Assembly (NCBI GenBank): GCA_943327105.2
Contig: CALPVV020000003.1
Span: 1 to 56,570, forward strand
Length of the DNA stretch: 56,570 nt
Direction: 5' to 3'
Source: Nitrosovibrio sp. Nv4
GTDB lineage: Bacteria; Bdellovibrionota; UBA1018; CAIMNF01
Shown: positions 28,196 to 37,972 of the stretch, in pieces
How positions within the stretch are numbered: position 1 is the first letter of the stretch
How the letters are laid out: each line of letters starts with the position of its first letter
Made by a program: the position numbers and the translations under genes
Notes under the pieces: generated by a model
Databases searched by the model: none
What the model saw: only the letters and a program-made list of their open reading frames with translations
Told to the model about the DNA's origin: nothing

Positions 28196-29643
28196 TTCTC
28201 GTTTTCCCCATAGAGTCTTTTCAAACGCTGTTCTTCAATAGTTATCATCAATGTCTTGTTTGCGGAATATGTAACTTCACTTTGGCCTTTGATCTTCTTC
28301 ACGTATTTTCGTTGAGTGTAATCAATTTCTGTTTTGCCCCATTCTTTTCCGCCACTGTGTAAAAGACAGAGATTGGCGGCATCAAGAAGTGTTTCAAGCG
28401 AAGCTGTCTTACCTGGAGGAAGTAGAATAACCGTGTGTGACCCGGGTCTGCCCTTGACGTGCAGCCAGAGGTCATTGCCGCGGGCAATTTTGAAAGTGAG
28501 TTCTAGATTTTCATCTTTTGAACGGCCGGAAAGAATGGTGAGACCTTCTTGGGAACGATAGATCTTTCCTGAAAAACCGGCGATTTTTTTCGATGTATCC
28601 CGATCGCTTTGAGCCGGTGTGAAGCCTGTTTCAAGTTCAATTTTCTTCAGTTCTTCAAACGAAACCGACGATTCCTTGAGTCTCTCTTCTTGTTTGGTGA
28701 TGGCGGCGAGTTTTTCTTTTAGAGCGGCGGAACGTTGCTGGGATTCATCGATTCGCTTTCGACTTCTTTTTGCCAGGTGAAAGAATTTTTCGAGTTGCTG
28801 TTTGGTGTTGAGTTTATCATCGCCCGGTACCAGTACTTCGGCATTTTTCTCATAGTCGAAAAGGGAGTAATGCTTGTTTTTCAAAATGGGCTTGCTGTAA
28901 AAATGGGTTTGAAGAAGGGTTCCGTAATAATTCCAGTCGGGTTCGTTTCTGCTGAGTTCTTCTTGTTGAAAAAGAGATTTTAATTTTCGTTCAACTGAAC
29001 CTTTTTGTTGAGTGAGTAGATTCAGCAGTTTTTGTTTTCTTAGTGCAGTGGCATCTTCCAGCCGCGCCTGCATCCAGAGGTTTGAATAAGACTCGATCGA
29101 AGAAATGAGATCAGTTCTGTTTGGAATCTTGGCGATGACTTCGTCAGACAAATCGCGCGGCATTGGAGCACTAAAATCGGTACGATTACGTGACGAGCAG
29201 ATCAATGAATGGGATTGATCATCGAAAACGGTAACCAGGCTACCATCAGGAAGTGCGGGTAGGAGATTCAAAAAAAGCTTCAATTCAGGTTGGCTTGAGA
29301 ACGAGATCACCAAAAACCGCTCTCCAGGAATTGTCGACACGGATTCGATTCGAACTCCGTCGAGAGTTTTGGATAGGGAAAGGTCAAAGCCAGAGCGGGT
29401 TCCCACTTTTGCCGGTCGGAGTGTCTTTGGAGGTAAATAGGCGATTCCGCATGCTTGAGCACGTAAACTGATTAAAATCTGGCCATAGCGAGTCTCGAAA
29501 ACGACCTCGTTCTTGAAGAACCCCAGCGGATGCTCAAGGCACTCAGGTACGAATACACGGTCGATTCGGGCCCCATTCAGTGCAGGTTCGAGTAACAAGC
29601 GAAAACGTTGCAGTTCCAGAAAGCTCAGGCAGGGGTAACGCAT
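28192..29643 (-). CDS. NFACT family protein (RqcH/FbpA-like)
   Basis: C-terminal NFACT-R (LTFKIARGNDLWLHVKGRPGSHTVI..., GKTEIDYTQRKYVKKIKGQ), N-terminal FbpA-like region and coiled coil. Confidence 0.88.
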   Translation of the reverse strand: MRYPCLSFLELQRFRLLLEPALNGARIDRVFVPECLEHPLGFFKNEVVFETRYGQILISLRAQACGIAYLPPKTLRPAKVGTRSGFDLSLSKTLDGVRIESVSTIPGERFLVISFSSQPELKLFLNLLPALPDGSLVTVFDDQSHSLICSSRNRTDFSAPMPRDLSDEVIAKIPNRTDLISSIESYSNLWMQARLEDATALRKQKLLNLLTQQKGSVERKLKSLFQQEELSRNEPDWNYYGTLLQTHFYSKPILKNKHYSLFDYEKNAEVLVPGDDKLNTKQQLEKFFHLAKRSRKRIDESQQRSAALKEKLAAITKQEERLKESSVSFEELKKIELETGFTPAQSDRDTSKKIAGFSGKIYRSQEGLTILSGRSKDENLELTFKIARGNDLWLHVKGRPGSHTVILLPPGKTASLETLLDAANLCLLHSGGKEWGKTEIDYTQRKYVKKIKGQSEVTYSANKTLMITIEEQRLKRLYGENEK

Positions 29644-29688
29644 GGTATTCTCCTTGTTGTTATCCTTAAAAAAAGGTATCTCAGATGC

Positions 29689-31533
29689 ATGATTCTTAAA
29701 TACGATTTTGCATCTGGCCAGAACAAAATGGCGCCGTTAAAGGGCCGTTTGTCTGAAGTGTTAAACCAACTCGATTCTGCTTTCGCCGATCTCGGCCTGG
29801 ATGCGATTGTTTTGACTTCAAAAGACCCATTTCTTTCCGAGTACGTTCCGCTTGAAAATAATCCTCGCTTCGGTGCGACGGGATTTACCGGTTCTGTAGG
29901 GGATGCGGTTTTTTGGACCAAGAATTCAAAGGCAACCGCAATTCAAAAAAGAGTCACTGTTTTTGTCGATGGACGATACCATCTTCAAGCCGATCAGGAA
30001 TGCCCGGTTGACCTGGTTGAAGTGGTGAAGCTTGAGGTTGAACCGACCATCGAAGGTTCACTTCGTGATCGTTTAGCTCAATCAAAATCTCTTCGAATCG
30101 GTATTGATTATGAGCGCACTTCAATCGCGGCTCTTGAGCGTTATCAAGACATGGCGAAAGAAGCAGGTCATACCTTGGTGCATCTCGATGGTGAATCGAT
30201 CTTGAAGGCCCTTGGTCTTTCTGGTTGGAAAGTGGAACGACCGATTTTTTCATTGCCTGAAACTTCCACTGGTCGCACGATCGCAAAAAATCTGGATGCA
30301 ATGAAAGCCGATCTTTCTAAAACGAATCCCGAGTTCATGCATGTCACCGCTGCTACTGATGACGCCGCGTTTTTATTGAATGCTCGTGGTTATCATCTTC
30401 CTCATGCGGCCTCGTTTCTGGGGTACACATTTGCGGCTGGGAATGAAATGGTATTGTTCCTGCCAGCTTGTTCGGCAAATTCACCGGTTGAAATCGATGA
30501 GACTCAAAAGGGTTCTTATTCAGTAACGGTGATTCGCAATGACCTTTCTGAATTAAAGAAAACACTGGCGAAACATTCGGTAAAAGAAATTTTCTTCAAC
30601 GGTTCCATGATGAATGGCTTGTTGCCATCCTTGTTGAAGGAAGTATTTCCTGAAGCAAAACACAATGCCGATTGTAAATGGGTGATTCAACGTCGAGTAC
30701 GGAAGACGAAAGAAGAAATGCTTGCAATTCGCAGTGCATTTCAAAAGAGCTCCAAGGCGATTTCCAAAACCCTTCGTTGGGGTAAGAAAGAAAGTCAGCT
30801 TCGCAATATTTCCGAAGTTGAGCTCGCCAACCATCTTTATCAGTCTTATGCAAATGAGGGTGCGGTAGCGCTTTCGTTCAAAACCATTTCTGGCGCAGGC
30901 CCGAACAGCGCAATCATTCACTACAGCACACCATCGAATACCACTTATTTTGAAAAAGGCCAAATGGCCCTTCTAGATAGCGGTGCATACTATGATGATG
31001 GTTTTTGTACCGACTGCACACGCGGTTTCTTCGTGGGTTCAAGCCATAACGGCGCTACTCCTGAAGAATGGCAAAAAGACATTTACACGGCGACTTTGAA
31101 AAGCGCGATTCAGGTATTCATGGCTCCAGTTAATGCGGCTCTTTCAGGTAAAGAAGTCGATGCAATGATTCGTGGTCAGGTGAAGGCGGCAGGTTATGAT
31201 TACCTTCACGGAACCGGTCATGGTGTAGGCATTCACGTACATGAAGAAGGGATTCGCCTTTCGACTCTATCCATCTATCCACAATCACCGTTTGCGTGTG
31301 TGAGTGTTGAGCCGGGTATTTACTTGAAAGACCAAGGCGGAGTGCGCATTGAGAATATCGCGTTCCTTCACCCACAAGGCGGCAACTTCAAATATGAAAA
31401 CGTCGTGTTTGTCGGTTACGATTGGGACCTGATTGATCTGACCAAGCTCACTAGTGCAGAAAAGAATTATTTGAAGGCCTATGAAGCCGAATGTCGAAAA
31501 CTCGGGACTCATTTGATGGAGTGCCCGCTGTAG
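29689..31533 (+). CDS. Aminopeptidase P family protein (Xaa-Pro aminopeptidase)
   Basis: Metal-ligand motifs LLDSGAYYDDGFCTDCTRGF, GTGHGVGIHVHEEGIRLS, SVEPGIYLKDQGGVRIEN. ORF-track start 29608 overlaps the divergent gene, so 29689 (or 29728) is more likely. Confidence 0.93.
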   Translation: MILKYDFASGQNKMAPLKGRLSEVLNQLDSAFADLGLDAIVLTSKDPFLSEYVPLENNPRFGATGFTGSVGDAVFWTKNSKATAIQKRVTVFVDGRYHLQADQECPVDLVEVVKLEVEPTIEGSLRDRLAQSKSLRIGIDYERTSIAALERYQDMAKEAGHTLVHLDGESILKALGLSGWKVERPIFSLPETSTGRTIAKNLDAMKADLSKTNPEFMHVTAATDDAAFLLNARGYHLPHAASFLGYTFAAGNEMVLFLPACSANSPVEIDETQKGSYSVTVIRNDLSELKKTLAKHSVKEIFFNGSMMNGLLPSLLKEVFPEAKHNADCKWVIQRRVRKTKEEMLAIRSAFQKSSKAISKTLRWGKKESQLRNISEVELANHLYQSYANEGAVALSFKTISGAGPNSAIIHYSTPSNTTYFEKGQMALLDSGAYYDDGFCTDCTRGFFVGSSHNGATPEEWQKDIYTATLKSAIQVFMAPVNAALSGKEVDAMIRGQVKAAGYDYLHGTGHGVGIHVHEEGIRLSTLSIYPQSPFACVSVEPGIYLKDQGGVRIENIAFLHPQGGNFKYENVVFVGYDWDLIDLTKLTSAEKNYLKAYEAECRKLGTHLMECPL

Positions 31534-31545
31534 GAGTCAGTTGCC

Positions 31546-31836
31546 ATGAACGATGTATTTGAAACCAAAGCAAAGAAAATCGCCCCCGATCAGGTTGAAG
31601 TGCTTGATGCGAATGGCGCCCATGTTGCAGGCAAAGAGCAGGCTTCACCGTTTGGTTTTCAAAATGGCGGCTTTAAAGTGGTGAAAATGGGCCCGCTGGG
31701 CGCGCTCACCGGCTTGGTGATGTTGCCCATCATTATTCCAGTCGCCATCATCGGTTTCTTTCTTCTGATGTTGTTTGCAATGGTTTTCGGAAAAACGTTT
31801 TTTAAAGCCGGAATGGCAAAGGTGATCAAGCGATGA
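31546..31836 (+). CDS. Small membrane protein of unknown function
   Basis: 96 aa with one hydrophobic segment; overlaps start of the downstream methyltransferase. Confidence 0.7.
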   Translation: MNDVFETKAKKIAPDQVEVLDANGAHVAGKEQASPFGFQNGGFKVVKMGPLGALTGLVMLPIIIPVAIIGFFLLMLFAMVFGKTFFKAGMAKVIKR

Positions 31837-33161
31837 AACATTGGAGATTGAAATCGAAAGAAGAGCGTCGTTTCAAGCAAGGGCATCCTTGGGTTTATTC
31901 CAATGAATTGCAAGATTCTCCCAAAGGGATTCAGACGGGCGAACTACTTGAGCTTGATGATGCGGGCGGAAATTTTCTGGCCTATGGTTTCGGAAATCCA
32001 GCCTCGTTGATTGCGTTTCGTGCGCTCACGCGTGAAAAGCATGAGGCTGCAGATGCCAATGAACTTTTGAAGACCATCATTCAAAAGAACATCAAAAGTG
32101 CATTCGAGTTCCGACTGCAGTGGTTCTCTCTAGGGCAGAGCTTTCGATTGGTTTACGGTGAAAACGATGACCTTCCGGGTCTGGTGATTGACCGCTATGT
32201 TGGTAAAGAAACGATTTATGTCGTTCAACCGCATTCGGCTGGAATGGATCTGCAACTTGCTTTGATCACCGAAACTCTTGCAGAGCTTTCAAAAGCACTC
32301 AATGAATCTTCCGATTCCAAGGTGATTTATCGACGTGATGCCGGCTCGCGCGAACGCGAAGGGCTTTCAAAAGAGCCGACTGAAATTCGTTTTCTTCACT
32401 CGGGAAAAAATGTTGAGTCTCACGATGCTTACCGTGAATTCACGTTCCAGTTGCAAAGTGTGATGAACCGGGAAGTGAGCATGACTGTTGATCTCGTGAC
32501 CGGTCAAAAAACAGGTTTTTTCTTTGACCAAGCCCACAACGCAAAACTCGTTCAGATCTTGTTGTTGCGCAAATTGCGCTATCATCAGTCGCCGGCAATG
32601 AAGACCGGAAAGATGAAGATGCTCGACCTGTGCTCTTATGTGGGGCAGTGGAGCGTTCAACTTGCTCAAGTGTTTATGGAAAAGGGGCTACCCCTTCAGA
32701 TTACCGCTGTTGATGCCTCTGATACGGCGCTCAAGTTTGCCGAGCTCAATGTTCGCAAGAATACGATTGAGAAAGGTGCTGGGGAAATTCAGTTTAATCG
32801 ATTGAAAGCGGATGTTCTCGAGCCAATGCCTTCATTGAAAGACAAAGATTTTGAAGTGGTGATTGCTGATCCTCCGGCGTTCATCAAGAACCGCAAAAGC
32901 ATTCCTCAGGGCAAGCATGCTTATGTGCAGCTCTTCACCACGGCGATTCAAAAAACCGCTAAAGATGGGTTAGTGGTGTGTTGTTCTTGTTCCCAGCTTC
33001 TCTCAAAAGAAGACATGAAAGAGTGCTTGCAAAAGGCGGCACGTCGCTCTGGTCGTAAAGTAAGATGGATAGCCGAAGGTTCTCCATCACTCGATCACTT
33101 TGTTCGTTCAGAGTTCGAAGAAGGCCATTATCTCAAGTGCTGGATCGGCTCAGTTGAGTGA
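31833..33161 (+). CDS. rlmI: Class I SAM-dependent rRNA methyltransferase, RlmI-like
   Basis: N-terminal PUA-like (RFKQGHPWVYSNEL), TGQKTGFFFDQ, LDLCSYVGQWSVQLAQ, VIADPPAFIKNRKSI, CCSCSQLL. Confidence 0.88.
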   Translation: MKHWRLKSKEERRFKQGHPWVYSNELQDSPKGIQTGELLELDDAGGNFLAYGFGNPASLIAFRALTREKHEAADANELLKTIIQKNIKSAFEFRLQWFSLGQSFRLVYGENDDLPGLVIDRYVGKETIYVVQPHSAGMDLQLALITETLAELSKALNESSDSKVIYRRDAGSREREGLSKEPTEIRFLHSGKNVESHDAYREFTFQLQSVMNREVSMTVDLVTGQKTGFFFDQAHNAKLVQILLLRKLRYHQSPAMKTGKMKMLDLCSYVGQWSVQLAQVFMEKGLPLQITAVDASDTALKFAELNVRKNTIEKGAGEIQFNRLKADVLEPMPSLKDKDFEVVIADPPAFIKNRKSIPQGKHAYVQLFTTAIQKTAKDGLVVCCSCSQLLSKEDMKECLQKAARRSGRKVRWIAEGSPSLDHFVRSEFEEGHYLKCWIGSVE

Positions 33162-34763
33162 TGCTGGTGACGGGCTAGGACTAGGACTAGGGCTAGGAGA
33201 CGGACTTGCGCTCGGTGTAGGGCTTGGCGCAGGAATAGCCGCAGGAACTGGATTATCAGCAGGTGGCTCGAGGCTTTCTGGAGCTGGACTGGCTGATGGA
33301 GTTGCCTCTGCAGTCGGTGCAGGATCTGCAGTTTTTGCAGGTGTTGCAGGTGTTGCAGGTGCAGGGTCAGCAGGTGGTAAAAGTTGATCTGCTGGCAATT
33401 CCGGTGCATCCAAGTCCTGATCTACTTCCGGTGTAACCGGAGGTTCTGAAACGTGATCTTGCTCGGTTTTTGTTGGTTCATCCAATTCAAGATCTTTTGT
33501 TTCATTCACAGGCATTTCAGTTTGGTCATTTGGTGAAGCCTCATTACCAAGCGTGGAAGGTGAGTCAGTAGTATTCGGATCAACTTTTTCAAGCTGACGT
33601 AGTTCTTGATCTTCTTTTTCTCCCAGTCCTTGTGAATCATCCATTTGATCGAGTTCATCCAGCGGTGCGCCCTGACCATCATTCTGAATGAAAATCTGCA
33701 TCCCTGAATTTTTATAAAGGTCACGAAGATCCATCAATGAAAGAACTTCATCGCTAGCGTGGATTGCACCGCGACTTTGTAATACATAAGCGATTGAGAA
33801 GTGGTCTTTGACTTCGAGCACCTGCATGTCAGCTTCAATCAAATAGTCTTTGGTAGTGATGACGGTATTGTTGTTCGGATCAACCTTCATGTATTTCCTG
33901 AAGATCATTCCTGCTTTGACACCATCATTTTCGCCGGCATCGAGAATGACCAGGTTGTGTTCACCGATCATTGATGTGTTTAAAATGTTCATGGGTACGA
34001 TTGAAGCGGGGATCACGGTTGCCGATGCGACCGGACTCAAAAAATCAACCGGAGCCACTTCCGGAATCAGAAGATTTTTTCTCATGATCGGACGCTGAGT
34101 GGTTGTCACGGTACCAATGAAAACCCCGTCACGGACACCGATGATTTTAACGGTGCCTGCAAGCTCGTAAGCGAACCCAACACGTTGATCGCGGTTGGAG
34201 ACGATTTTTTCAGGTCCTGAGGTCACCGAATAGGTCTTTCCGACCTGAAGTTGTTCCTCGCCTCTGATGAAGACTTGTTCACCGAGAAAGATTTGATCGT
34301 GTTCTGATCTGGCGTTGATGATTTCGCCTTCAATCGGTATGCGGTCTGATGCAACCGTCATGGGTGCGAATGTGCGGTCAGATTTGCGGGTGATCACCTT
34401 ACTTCTCTTGTCAAATCCGTTCGGGTCAATTTGTGGTGAAGTAGGGAATTTGAAGCTTTCCCAGTCTTGTTTTGGAAGGTAGCGCCATTCCTGAGAGCGG
34501 TCTTTTGTTTTGTTCAGCCTGAAGTCTGAGTTGTTGGCAGCAACAAGGGTTCCTTTTGAATCCATACTCAAATTTTGACCGGGATAAATCAGATTTGGGT
34601 TTTGAATCAGTGATTTGTTCGACTCATAAAGTTCGTGCCATTTGTCGTGCTTCCCGTAGTGTTCTTTTGCGATGGCAGAAAGACTGTCACCTTTTTTCAC
34701 GGAATATGCTTCGGCGCTGACGACGACAAAAATACCGGTAATAAAGATTGGATTGATTTTCAT
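33150..34763 (-). CDS. LysM-domain protein with long Pro/Ser/Ala C-terminal tail
   Basis: N-terminal LysM YSVKKGDSLSAIAKEHYGKHDKWHELYESNKSLIQNPNLIYPGQNL; tail ...PSPTPSASPSPSPSPSPSPSPASLN. Confidence 0.88.
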   Translation of the reverse strand: MKINPIFITGIFVVVSAEAYSVKKGDSLSAIAKEHYGKHDKWHELYESNKSLIQNPNLIYPGQNLSMDSKGTLVAANNSDFRLNKTKDRSQEWRYLPKQDWESFKFPTSPQIDPNGFDKRSKVITRKSDRTFAPMTVASDRIPIEGEIINARSEHDQIFLGEQVFIRGEEQLQVGKTYSVTSGPEKIVSNRDQRVGFAYELAGTVKIIGVRDGVFIGTVTTTQRPIMRKNLLIPEVAPVDFLSPVASATVIPASIVPMNILNTSMIGEHNLVILDAGENDGVKAGMIFRKYMKVDPNNNTVITTKDYLIEADMQVLEVKDHFSIAYVLQSRGAIHASDEVLSLMDLRDLYKNSGMQIFIQNDGQGAPLDELDQMDDSQGLGEKEDQELRQLEKVDPNTTDSPSTLGNEASPNDQTEMPVNETKDLELDEPTKTEQDHVSEPPVTPEVDQDLDAPELPADQLLPPADPAPATPATPAKTADPAPTAEATPSASPAPESLEPPADNPVPAAIPAPSPTPSASPSPSPSPSPSPSPASLN

Positions 34764-35587
34764 TGTTTCACCACGCTTGGTTCTTCACCATGGGTTTCAG
34801 AGCTTTTGAGTTCAGGAACAGGAGCGGTTGGTGGTTGAGGTACTTCTACCTGTGGTTTTTCATGCTCTTCCGGTTTTGCATGTTCTTCAGGCAATGCTTT
34901 CGCTTGAGGTGAGTTGGCAAAGTGTGAATTCATTTTTTCGCGAAAATAAGAAACTTTTGCAGTTTTCCCAAGTGCGGTAGAAACGGTTGCAAGTGCAACC
35001 AGTGTGTCTGGAACCACATTCGAGTGAGGATGGTTCACCAAGACACGCGTGAGTTCTTCTTCTGCTATCTTGAATTCCTTTTGATTAAGGTAGCTGAGTC
35101 CGATGTGGTATTGGGCATTGCAAGCCAAAACATGGCGTGGGTTGTTTTTGATGAAATCTGAAAACTCGAGAATCGCATCCGGATACTTGTGGGTATCGAA
35201 TAAGATCTTTGCCTCGCGATAGCGATCGGTTGCTTCGTCATGGTGAAAAGAATCAGCGAATTTACCATGACCTTTTACGGGTTGTGCAATGAGCGCATTC
35301 TTTACCGCCACAGGTGCATGTACCTTTACCTCTTCAACCTTGGTTTCTGTTTTTACTTCAACCGGTTTTTCAGAATTCAAAAGGTTGAATTTTTCATTCA
35401 AGGCACCGAATCGGGTTTCAAGATCAATCAATTTTTCTTCGATCTTGCTCAATTGTTCCTTAGTTGCTGCGGCCAACTCGGAATCTTTTTTGGTAGTTGA
35501 GGTTTGGCTTGCGCAACCGGTAATCATCGTGCAAATCAATAGGGAGAAAGAAGCCAGTTTCGGGTACTGCTGAATTCGTTTGCTCAT
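34760..35587 (-). CDS. YbgF/CpoB-like TPR lipoprotein
   Basis: Lipobox MITGCASQ, coiled-coil segment, then TPRs (AKILFDTHKYPDAILEFSDFIKNNPRHVLACNAQYHIGLSYLNQKEFKIAEEELTRVL). Confidence 0.78.
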   Translation of the reverse strand: MSKRIQQYPKLASFSLLICTMITGCASQTSTTKKDSELAAATKEQLSKIEEKLIDLETRFGALNEKFNLLNSEKPVEVKTETKVEEVKVHAPVAVKNALIAQPVKGHGKFADSFHHDEATDRYREAKILFDTHKYPDAILEFSDFIKNNPRHVLACNAQYHIGLSYLNQKEFKIAEEELTRVLVNHPHSNVVPDTLVALATVSTALGKTAKVSYFREKMNSHFANSPQAKALPEEHAKPEEHEKPQVEVPQPPTAPVPELKSSETHGEEPSVVKQ

Positions 35588-35613
35588 ATTAAAATGATAA
35601 CAAAAAAAGCCAT

Positions 35614-35841
35614 ATGAAAGCCCAAAAAATCAGAATTAGAACAAAAAAATCAGATTCTGCCTACATTTACCATACGCTTGAGGCCAACGAAGGTTTGACG
35701 GCCTATCGAACCATTCCTCATCAAGAGGGTGACCCGAATCGGGATATGGAATTGGTATTTTCGGCTGATGCTCTTGATGACGTCAAAAGTCTGATTGCCG
35801 AACTTCAAGGCATGATGGAATTACACGTGATCGAAGATTAA
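35614..35841 (+). CDS. Small conserved-type protein, DUF4911-like
   Basis: 75-aa ORF MKAQKIRIRTKKSDSAYIYHTLEANEGLTAYRTI...; family assignment from memory only. Confidence 0.6.
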   Translation: MKAQKIRIRTKKSDSAYIYHTLEANEGLTAYRTIPHQEGDPNRDMELVFSADALDDVKSLIAELQGMMELHVIED

Positions 35842-35860
35842 TTCGGGGTATGGCGTTTGC

Positions 35861-36877
35861 ATGGTCAAACGCATGACTCTTTGGATACTGGTCTTCATCG
35901 TCTTTTTTTTGGCACTTCCGAACTTCTCACCGATCGTTGAAAAAATGAAAGCACATTTTTTCCAGCAAAAAGTTCTCGATGATTTGAAATCCATCATCGC
36001 TCATTTGCGAATTCTAAAAGAAAGCCTGGAAAGCGGACTGGTGCCCAATCGTGAAGATTGGGAAGGCACTGCAAAATTGCCGACTCCCTGGGGTCCGATT
36101 TTTTCCACTTCGCTAGAAGCCCTGCGGTCGCAAGGGGCGCCGATCCTGCCATCGCTTGAACGCATGATTCTGAGTATGGATGAAGAGCGAGAGATGCTGC
36201 TTGAGGCCCGGCTCAAATCTTCACAGGCTTTCGGGCAGGTAATGATTTCTGTAATATTAGTGCCGTTTTTTGGGTTTATTTTATACGTGATGCTGCCTGA
36301 ACTTTCCGAGCACAGGGGGCTTTATCTCAGTTTGCTTTCAGTGTGTATGATGTTCGGTATGCTGGCCTTCTATTGGATGCTTGCCATGATGGAAGATGCC
36401 CGTTTTGGTGGTATTCATCGGCAAAAGAGAACTTGGGTACTTTCAAGCAAGCTTTTTTTTGAAAGGATGATTGCCGAGATCGCAAGTGGTATGCCACCTG
36501 ATCTTGCGTGGAGTTCTGCAATGCGGTTTCTTTGCGAGAGGGAACCGAACCTGACACAAGGCTGGGGTGTTCAGATTTGGGACCCATTTCAAAAGAAGGG
36601 ATTGAAAACAGTGAATCCGGTTGAAGATTCTGTGGTCGTGTTTGGTATGGAAATCAGACGAACCATCCAGCAGTCGCTCACTGAGGGAATTGCCAGTATG
36701 GTTCGATTGGAGTCGACTTATCGAAATTTCTTAATGGATGTTCGAATGAAGATCTCCCGTGAGTTGCAAGTTTTGCCCAATCATTGTTTGAAGCCATTGT
36801 TTATTCTGGTGCTGCCTTCGGTAATGCTTTTGTTGTTCGGTGCAATGGCAATTTCATTCATGAGGATGCTCGGATGA
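35861..36877 (+). CDS. Membrane protein resembling T2SF/TadB-TadC family
   Basis: 338 aa; cytosolic helical segments separated by TM pairs, C-terminal TM; sits next to cpaF- and cpaC-like genes. Confidence 0.55.
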   Translation: MVKRMTLWILVFIVFFLALPNFSPIVEKMKAHFFQQKVLDDLKSIIAHLRILKESLESGLVPNREDWEGTAKLPTPWGPIFSTSLEALRSQGAPILPSLERMILSMDEEREMLLEARLKSSQAFGQVMISVILVPFFGFILYVMLPELSEHRGLYLSLLSVCMMFGMLAFYWMLAMMEDARFGGIHRQKRTWVLSSKLFFERMIAEIASGMPPDLAWSSAMRFLCEREPNLTQGWGVQIWDPFQKKGLKTVNPVEDSVVVFGMEIRRTIQQSLTEGIASMVRLESTYRNFLMDVRMKISRELQVLPNHCLKPLFILVLPSVMLLLFGAMAISFMRMLG

Positions 36878-37041
36878 AGTTCGATAAATGGTTTCAAATC
36901 TGGGTTCGTTTAAGCTTGTTTTGGTTGTTTTTCTCGATCGTCGGAGGCGGAACCGTTTGGAAATTCCCAATGGGAATTGAAGCTGCCTGGAAAAATCAGA
37001 AATCACTGATCAAACAAAGCTGGCAATCAACGGACGAGTGA
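36874..37041 (+). CDS. 55-aa single-TM membrane protein
   Basis: ATG at 36874 overlaps stop of upstream gene (ATGA); MKFDKWFQIWVRLSLFWLFFSIVGGGTVWKFPMG...; nested in the longer ORF 36784..37041. Confidence 0.6.
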   Translation: MKFDKWFQIWVRLSLFWLFFSIVGGGTVWKFPMGIEAAWKNQKSLIKQSWQSTDE

Positions 37042-37972
37042 AAATTACATCGCGTTCAAATCCCTGTATTTGAAGCATTCCGGTTATTTTTCTGTTTTCA
37101 AGAAAAACGATTTTCTGAACGCCGTTTGCGATCAATTCCCGAATCAGATTGACAGGAATGGTTCCCTTGGCGGCAATCAATGCCAATAATTCGAGTCGTT
37201 TGATTGCATCACGCGCTGAATTCGCATGAAGGGTTGAGAGTGTGCCTCGGTGACCGGTGTTCAGTGCTTGCAGCAAATCGATGACCTCATCGCCACGGCA
37301 TTCGCCGACCAGAATGCGGTCAGGTTTCATGCGAAGTGTTTGTCTGACAAGGTCACGCAAAGTCACCGTGCCAAAGCCATCTGCGTTTGCAGTTCTCGAA
37401 AGCAGGCTCAACCAGTGCTCGTGTTGGGGGCAGAGTTCCGCGGTGTCTTCAAGGGTGATGATGCGTTCGTGTTTGGGAATGTAAGAAACCAGATCATTCA
37501 AGAGTGTGGTTTTTCCAGAACCGGTTGCGCCGGTGAAGAGAATGGTTTCATGGTTTTTGATCGCATCGACTAGAACCGAAAAAGCCTCATGAGAAGACTC
37601 CCATCTTGAAACAGCTTGTTTTTGGGCTTCTTCAGGTGTGTTTTTATTTCGAGAGGGAAGTTTTCGAAGTGAGAGCGCAATGCCATTTTGTGAAAGTGGC
37701 GGAAAGGCAATGTGAGCGCGATGACTTCCGAAAAAGACGGTATCAAGAAAGGGTAGCTTTGCGTCCCAGGTCTTGCCGCTACGGGAGATCTCATCCAGCA
37801 CGAAAGTCTTGTATTCGTTTTCAGTTCGAAAGATCAGTTGGCTGAGCGGGAGTCGCTCAAAACCGTTTCCCTGATTGAAATAGACTTCATCATGACGGTT
37901 GAAACAAAGGTCTGAAATTTTTGGTGAACTGAGAAGTTCTGAAAGAATGGGGTTTATTAAAGGACGTTCCAT
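37010..37972 (-). CDS. CpaF/TadA-family secretion ATPase
   Basis: Walker A LFTGATGSGKTTLLNDL, TLEDTAEL, MKPDRILVGECRGDEVIDLLQALNTGHRGTLSTLHANSARDAIKRLE. Confidence 0.92.
   Translation of the reverse strand: MERPLINPILSELLSSPKISDLCFNRHDEVYFNQGNGFERLPLSQLIFRTENEYKTFVLDEISRSGKTWDAKLPFLDTVFFGSHRAHIAFPPLSQNGIALSLRKLPSRNKNTPEEAQKQAVSRWESSHEAFSVLVDAIKNHETILFTGATGSGKTTLLNDLVSYIPKHERIITLEDTAELCPQHEHWLSLLSRTANADGFGTVTLRDLVRQTLRMKPDRILVGECRGDEVIDLLQALNTGHRGTLSTLHANSARDAIKRLELLALIAAKGTIPVNLIRELIANGVQKIVFLENRKITGMLQIQGFERDVIFTRPLIASFV

Noticed and set aside
29608-29688. N-terminal extension of the aminopeptidase P ORF
   Set aside because: Overlaps the start of the divergent NFACT gene; ATG at 29689 or 29728 is more plausible.
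33100-33387. Plus-strand Gly/Leu/Ala-rich ORF (DGLGLGLGLGDGLALGVGLGAGIAAG)
   Set aside because: Artefact of the opposite-strand SP/PA repeat tail of the LysM gene.
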